NCBI RefSeq assembly: GCF_014650995.1
Contig: NZ_BMWA01000013.1
Coordinates: forward strand, 166,020-230,019
DNA length: 64,000 bases
Reading direction: 5' to 3'
From: Streptomyces viridiviolaceus
GTDB lineage: Bacteria > Actinomycetota > Actinomycetes > Streptomycetales > Streptomycetaceae
The notes under the pieces are model-generated. The model was given only the letters and a program-made list of their open reading frames with translations. It was not told where the DNA came from and made no database searches. Below are positions 59,841 through 64,000 of the stretch, in pieces. The position numbers and the translations under genes are program-made. Every line of letters begins with the position of its first letter. Positions within the stretch are counted from its first letter, which is position 1.

Positions 59841-62216
59841 TCATGCCTCGGTCCCCGGGCTTCCATGGGCGTTCGGGCGGCGGTGCGGGGGCTGTTCGGG
59901 CGTCGGACGCCGCTTCGGAGCGGGGATGGCGCGGGTGACGGGGCCGTCCCCGTTCACGGCCACCTCCGTCCCGTGGTGACCGATCGTCAGCGGTGGTCCG
60001 GTCAGCAGCGTGTACGTCGCCTTGCCCGCCTCGATCTCCACGCGCAGGCACCGGCCGCGGAACTGGAGCCGGAAGGCCAGGCGGCTGAACTTCTCCGGCA
60101 GGCGCGGGGCGAACCGGACGGTGTCGCCGTGGCGGCGGGTGCCGCCGAACCCGGCGACCAGCGCCATCCAGGTACCGGCCAGGGAGGCGATGTGCAGTCC
60201 GTCGCGGGTGTTGTGCTCCAGGTCGGCCAGGTCCATCAGCGCGGCCTCCGCGACGTAGTCGTACGCCAGGCGCAGATGGCCCGTCTGGGCGGCGATCACG
60301 GCCTGGCAGCACGCGGACAGCGAGGAGTCCCGGACCGTCAGCGGCTCGTAGTAGGCGAAGTTGCGGGCGATCTGCTCCTCGTCGCAGGTGGCGTCGAAGT
60401 AGCTGCCGCACGTGTACATCGCGAGGACGAGGTCGGCCTGCTTGACCACCTGCTTGCGGTAGAGGTCGAAGTAGGGGAAGTGCAGCATCAGGGGGTACTG
60501 GTCCGCACGGGTCCCGGCGAAGTCCCAGCGCTGGTAGCGGGTGGATCCCGCGTTCTGCTCGTGGACGCCGACCTCGGCGTTGTACGGGACGTGCACCGCC
60601 TCGGCGGCGTCCCGCCAGTTGGCGCTCTCCTCGTCGTCGACGCCGAGGAGGGCCGCCTCGTCCGGGTGGCGTTCGCAGACGTCGGCCGCCGCGAGGAGGT
60701 TCGCCCGGGCCATGAGGTTCGTGTACGTGTTGTCGTCGGCGACGGCGCTGTACTCGTCCGGGCCGGTGACGCCGTCGATGTGGAAGACGCCGTGGTGGTC
60801 GTGGTGACCGAGGGACCGCCACAGGCGGGCCGTCTCCACCAGCAGTTCCAGGCCGGTGTCGCGTTCGAAGTCCGTGTCGCCCGTGGCCGCCACGTAGCGC
60901 ACCGCGGCATGGGCGATGTCGGCGTTGACGTGGAAGGCGGCAGTGCCGGCCGGCCAGTAGGCGGACCCTTCCGAGCCCTCGACCGTCCGCCAGGGGAACG
61001 CGGCGCCGCGCAGGCCGAGCTGGGCCGCGCGGTCCCGGGCGGCGGGCAGGGTGTCCTGGCGCCAGCGCAGCGCCTCGGCGACGGCCCTGGGCTCCGTGTA
61101 GGTCAGCACGGGCAGCACGAACATCTCCGTGTCCCAGAACGCGTGCCCGTCGTAACCGGAGCCGGTCAGTCCCTTGGCCGGGATCGCCCGCCGCTCGGCG
61201 CGCGCGCCGGCCTGCAGAACATGGAACAGGCCGAAGCGGACGGCCTGCTGGATCTCCTCGTCGCCGTGCACCTCGACGTCGGCCCGGGCCCAGAAGTCGT
61301 CCAGGTAGGCCCGCTGGTCGGCGAGGAGGCCGTCCCAGCCGCTGTGGGCCGCCGCCGCGAGCGCGGCCTCGACCTGGTCGCTCATCGCGGGCCGGGAGCG
61401 GGTGCCGGACCATCCGTGGGCGACCGTCTTGTGGACCCGCAGCCGCTGCCCGGGTTCCAGTACGGAGGTGATGGTCAGCCGGGCCACGTCGGCGCTGCTC
61501 TCGCTGCTGGTCGTGGTCTGCTCGGGGCCGTCGACGACGTGGTCGGCGGCCACGGCGACGCGCAGGCCGCTGGCGCGGGTGCGGTGGACCAGGCGCAGCC
61601 GGGAACCGAGGGCGTGCTGCTCCTCCGGCTCCAGCGGGGACTTCAGCGCCTTGGCCGCCCGCGGGTCGCCGTCGGGTTCCGGCAGGCTCTCGTTGGCGAC
61701 GAGCTCGGACTGGATGACCACCCGGGTCCGGGCGTCGACGGGCTCGACCTCGTACTCGACGGCGGCGATGGCCCGCTGGGTCAGGGAGACCAGCCGGGTG
61801 GAGCGCACCCGCACCGTCGAGCCGGCCGGGGAGGTCCACTCGCAGCTGCGTTCCAGCACCCCGCGGCGCAGGTCGAGGGTGCGCTCGTGCTTGCGGAGCC
61901 GCCCGTAGCGCAGGTCGAACGGCTCGTCGTCGACGAGCAGCCGCAGCAGTTTGCCGTTGGTGACGTTGATGACCGTCCGGCCCGACTCGGGATAGCCGTA
62001 GCCGGCTTCGGCGTACGGCAGCGGGTGCGTCTCGTAGACGCCGTTGAGGTAGGTGCCGGGCAGGCCGTGCGGTTCGCCCTCGTCGAGGTTGCCGCGCCAG
62101 CCGACGTGCCCGTTGGACAGGGCGAAGACGGACTCGCTCTGTGCCAGCAGGTCGAGGTTGAGCGCGGTCTCGCGCACGGACCAGGGTTCGACGGTGTACG
62201 TCCGGTTCGTGATCAC
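59841..62216 (-). CDS. GH65 disaccharide phosphorylase
   Basis: 791-residue family 65 enzyme (maltose, trehalose or kojibiose phosphorylase group), which splits an alpha-glucoside with phosphate to beta-glucose 1-phosphate and a sugar. The general acid is in VTGPDEYSAV, Glu at about 488, the same position as Glu487 of Lactobacillus brevis maltose phosphorylase. Other GH65 blocks: LSNGHVGWRGNLDEGEPHGL, GYDGHAFWDTEMFVLPVLTY, KQADLVLAMY, and HNTRDGLHIASLAGTWMALV. No signal peptide. GTG start overlapping the upstream beta-PGM-like gene by 4 bases. Which disaccharide is used cannot be told. Confidence 0.93.
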   Translation of the reverse strand: MITNRTYTVEPWSVRETALNLDLLAQSESVFALSNGHVGWRGNLDEGEPHGLPGTYLNGVYETHPLPYAEAGYGYPESGRTVINVTNGKLLRLLVDDEPFDLRYGRLRKHERTLDLRRGVLERSCEWTSPAGSTVRVRSTRLVSLTQRAIAAVEYEVEPVDARTRVVIQSELVANESLPEPDGDPRAAKALKSPLEPEEQHALGSRLRLVHRTRASGLRVAVAADHVVDGPEQTTTSSESSADVARLTITSVLEPGQRLRVHKTVAHGWSGTRSRPAMSDQVEAALAAAAHSGWDGLLADQRAYLDDFWARADVEVHGDEEIQQAVRFGLFHVLQAGARAERRAIPAKGLTGSGYDGHAFWDTEMFVLPVLTYTEPRAVAEALRWRQDTLPAARDRAAQLGLRGAAFPWRTVEGSEGSAYWPAGTAAFHVNADIAHAAVRYVAATGDTDFERDTGLELLVETARLWRSLGHHDHHGVFHIDGVTGPDEYSAVADDNTYTNLMARANLLAAADVCERHPDEAALLGVDDEESANWRDAAEAVHVPYNAEVGVHEQNAGSTRYQRWDFAGTRADQYPLMLHFPYFDLYRKQVVKQADLVLAMYTCGSYFDATCDEEQIARNFAYYEPLTVRDSSLSACCQAVIAAQTGHLRLAYDYVAEAALMDLADLEHNTRDGLHIASLAGTWMALVAGFGGTRRHGDTVRFAPRLPEKFSRLAFRLQFRGRCLRVEIEAGKATYTLLTGPPLTIGHHGTEVAVNGDGPVTRAIPAPKRRPTPEQPPHRRPNAHGSPGTEA

Positions 62217-62953
62217 GCCCGGCCTCCCAGTTCGGCGAGGTCCTTGACCACGCGGTCGGCGCCGTGGGCGTACAGGGCGTCGCTCTGGCCGACGCGGTCG
62301 ACGCCGACCACGAAGCCGAAGTGTCCCGAACGGCCGGCGTCCATGCCGGCGAGCGCGTCCTCGAAGACGGCGGCGCGGGACGGTTCGACGCCGAGGTCGC
62401 GGGCGGCGGCGAGGAAGGTGTCGGGGCGCGGCTTGCCCGGCAGGTTCCGTTCGCGGGCCACCACGCCGTCGATCCGCACGTCGAACAGGTGCTCGGCGTC
62501 GATGGACCTCAGCACGTCCCGGGTGTTGGCGCTGGAGGAGACGATCGCGGTGGCGAGGCCCTCGGCGCGGACCGCGTCGATGTAGCGCAGCGTGCCCTCG
62601 TAGGCGTCCACGCCCTGGGTGCGGATCTTCTCCAGCAGCAGTTCGTTCTTCCGGTTGCCGAGGCCGTTGACCGTCGGGGCGTCGGGCGGGTCGTCGGGAC
62701 TGCCCTCGGGCAGGTCGATGCCCCGGGAGGCCAGGAAGGACCGCACGCCGTCCGCGCGGGGGCGGCCGTCCACGTACTCGTCGTAGTCGGAGTCGGTGAA
62801 GGGGCGGAAGCCCTCGCCCTCGCGTTCGCGCAGGAACGCGTCGAACGTCTCCTTCCAGGCGGCGGCGTGCACGACCGCCGTCCGGGTGACGACCCCGTCG
62901 AGGTCGAAGAGGCAGGCCCGGATGTCTTCGGGAAGTCCCAGCTGCGTCGTCAT
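62213..62953 (-). CDS. HAD-family beta-phosphoglucomutase
   Basis: 246-residue HAD phosphomutase, expected to turn beta-glucose 1-phosphate from the GH65 enzyme into glucose 6-phosphate. Nucleophile Asp17 and acid/base Asp19 lie in ACLFDLDGVVTRTAVVH; motif II is AIVSSSANT, motif III lysine GKPRPDTFLAAA, and motif IV VFEDALAGMDAG. The GKPRPD and helical cap fit beta-PGM. ATG at 62953. The two genes are translationally coupled, a classic pairing. Confidence 0.9.
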   Translation of the reverse strand: MTTQLGLPEDIRACLFDLDGVVTRTAVVHAAAWKETFDAFLREREGEGFRPFTDSDYDEYVDGRPRADGVRSFLASRGIDLPEGSPDDPPDAPTVNGLGNRKNELLLEKIRTQGVDAYEGTLRYIDAVRAEGLATAIVSSSANTRDVLRSIDAEHLFDVRIDGVVARERNLPGKPRPDTFLAAARDLGVEPSRAAVFEDALAGMDAGRSGHFGFVVGVDRVGQSDALYAHGADRVVKDLAELGGRA

Positions 62954-63084
62954 ACCCGACACAGTTCCCCGCCGGGACGCCTCCCATCGGGTGGTCCGTG
63001 CCACGAAATGATCGAACGCGCCGACCTCTCCTCCGGGAGGGACTCCCCGGAGGGCGCGGCTCACGGGGTGACACACTCTGCCGT

Positions 63085-63783
63085 GTGCCGCTGACTTTCG
63101 ACGACCTCCTCGCCCGGGCCCGTTCCCTTCCGCAGGGCGGCCGGCGCGCGATCCTCGGCATCGCCGGCAGTCCGGGGGCGGGCAAGTCGACGCTCGCCGG
63201 GCGACTGGTGCGGGAACTGAACGGGGAGGGCGAGCCGTGGGTCGCGCACGTGCCCATGGACGGCTTCCACCTCGCCGACGCCGAACTGGACCGCCTCGGG
63301 CGCCGGGACCGCAAGGGCGCGCCCGACACGTTCGACGCGGCCGGGTACGCGGCCCTGCTGCGGCGGCTGCGGGAGGAGGGCCGCGACGACGTGGTGTACG
63401 CGCCCGGGTTCGAGCGGGTGCTGGAGCAGCCGATCGCCGGGGCCGTCCCGGTGCCGCCGACGGCCCGGCTGGTCGTGACCGAGGGGAACTACCTGCTGCT
63501 GGACCATGGTGCCTGGGCGCGGGTCGGGCCGCAGCTCGACGAGGCGTGGTTCTGCGAGCTGCAGGAGCGGGAACGGGTCCGCCGACTGGTGGCCCGGCAC
63601 GAGGAGTTCGGCAAGTCCCACGAGGACGCGGTGGCGTGGGTGCTCGGCACGGACCAGCGCAACGCCGATCTCGTGGCGGCGACCAGGAACCGCGCCGACC
63701 TCGTGGTGCCGGCGACGGCGCTGCCGCCCGCGGCCCCGTGCACAGGAGAAACCCGGGCGACCGGCGTGACAGGCGGCGCCTAG
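63085..63783 (+). CDS. Uridine/panthothenate-kinase-like P-loop kinase
   Basis: 232 residues. P-loop GSPGAGKSTLAGRL (28-41), a substrate loop VPMDGFHLADAELDRLGRRD, Walker B-like RLVVTEGNYLLLDHGAW, and lid region WFCELQERERVRRLVARHEE, FGKSHEDAVAWVLGTDQRNA. This is the nucleoside/nucleotide kinase (phosphoribulokinase/uridine kinase-like) family, also seen for fructose or ribose kinases such as FrcK/YggC. GTG at 63085 with GGGGTGA upstream. The last 30 residues are coded by sequence that is duplicated just downstream. Confidence 0.88.
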   Translation: MPLTFDDLLARARSLPQGGRRAILGIAGSPGAGKSTLAGRLVRELNGEGEPWVAHVPMDGFHLADAELDRLGRRDRKGAPDTFDAAGYAALLRRLREEGRDDVVYAPGFERVLEQPIAGAVPVPPTARLVVTEGNYLLLDHGAWARVGPQLDEAWFCELQERERVRRLVARHEEFGKSHEDAVAWVLGTDQRNADLVAATRNRADLVVPATALPPAAPCTGETRATGVTGGA

Positions 63784-63824
63784 CCTCGCCCGGACGCCCG
63801 CGGCGCCTCCACCGGGCCGCGGAT
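63747..63824. repeat. Direct repeat copy 1 (3' end of kinase gene)
   Basis: 78-bp segment spanning the last codons and stop of the kinase gene, matched 77/78 by 63923-64000 at a distance of 176 bp. The single difference (GCGTGAC versus GCATGAC) is a Val to Met codon change. Confidence 0.9.
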
Positions 63825-63922
63825 GGTCCGGAGCCTTCCGGCACCCGCACGGCGCCCGGTCATCCGCTCGCCCGACCAGAGACCCGCGCCGACCTCGTCA
63901 TGCCTGCGGCCCCCGGCGCGCA

Positions 63923-64000
63923 AGAAACCCGGGCGACCGGCATGACAGGCGGCGCCTAGCCTCGCCCGGACGCCCGCGGCGCCTCCACCGGGCCGCGGAT
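63923..64000. repeat. Direct repeat copy 2, running to the window edge
   Basis: Second copy, still matching at the last base, so the repeat continues beyond the window. The homology also extends upstream: CGCGCCGACCTCGT recurs at 63691 and 63885 with an 18-bp length difference, so copy 2 retains a decayed version of the kinase C terminus (RADLVMPAAPGAQETRATG, then stop). Confidence 0.9.

Noticed and set aside
59841..63329. Open minus-strand frame of 1162 codons joining GH65 with upstream sequence
   Set aside because: The part above 62216 is out of frame with the beta-PGM gene and antisense to the kinase; the GTG at 62216 fits the GH65 family start.

Overview
The window is high-GC actinobacterial DNA that reads as a Streptomyces chromosome. 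The reasons are the very strong third-position GC bias, frequent GTG starts with GGAGG-type ribosome sites, and several Streptomyces-typical families (DUF397/XRE-DUF5753 pair, DUF5133, DUF5709, DUF574 methyltransferase, FprA, large LuxR regulator). I found no rRNA, tRNA, CRISPR array, insertion sequence, integrase or phage genes. The density of regulators, secreted hydrolases and lineage-specific genes suggests an accessory chromosome arm rather than the core.

Layout. 1-6.6 kb: the 3' part of a large-subunit catalase, then a glycerolipid-like locus (lipid kinase, alkyl-DHAP-synthase-like flavoprotein, divergent TetR regulator, GlpD). 6.6-13 kb: a stress partner-switching locus with a STAS antagonist, an RsbW-like kinase, a GAF protein carrying only the tail of a PP2C domain, and a 916-residue sensor-phosphatase-kinase fusion. 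13-16.6 kb: CsbD-like protein, 48-residue basic protein, MFS exporter, FprA. 16.7-18.9 kb: a four-gene operon of three roadblock-like proteins and one PATAN-like protein with no GTPase. 19-23.3 kb: YihY membrane protein, SDR, hypotheticals and a DinB-like protein. 23.3-27.6 kb: a gene-poor 0.6 kb stretch and a three-subunit molybdenum aldehyde oxidoreductase of PaoABC type.

27.7-31.6 kb: a membrane protein with an exact 33-residue repeat, a YkvA-like protein, and a compact graspetide (omega-ester RiPP) locus made of a 63-residue precursor followed after 16 bp by its ATP-grasp ligase. 31.8-37 kb: GlxA-type regulator, DUF5133, the HATPase/DUF397/XRE trio, and a DUF574 methyltransferase. 37-46.6 kb: a five-gene Liv-type ABC transporter with every junction overlapping, a PucR-type regulator, and a 955-residue LuxR-type ATPase regulator with a perfect 20-bp palindrome beside its start. 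46.8-55 kb: a secreted polyester-hydrolase-type cutinase, an oxidoreductase, tandem secreted beta-propeller proteins, GNAT, and a Tat-exported GH64 beta-1,3-glucanase with a LacI-like operator. 55-64 kb: a membrane PP2C phosphatase, DUF5709, a proteasome beta subunit without an alpha partner, a GT-C-like membrane protein, a GH65 phosphorylase coupled to a beta-phosphoglucomutase, and a kinase whose 3' end is tandemly duplicated up to the window edge.

How they fit together. The strongest candidates for a new system are the minimal graspetide locus and the GTPase-less roadblock/PATAN operon. The secreted cutinase and GH64 enzyme point to polymer breakdown outside the cell. The GH65/beta-PGM pair gives a phosphorolytic route from an alpha-linked disaccharide to glucose 6-phosphate. 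All functions were assigned by reading translated motifs; no database search was available.
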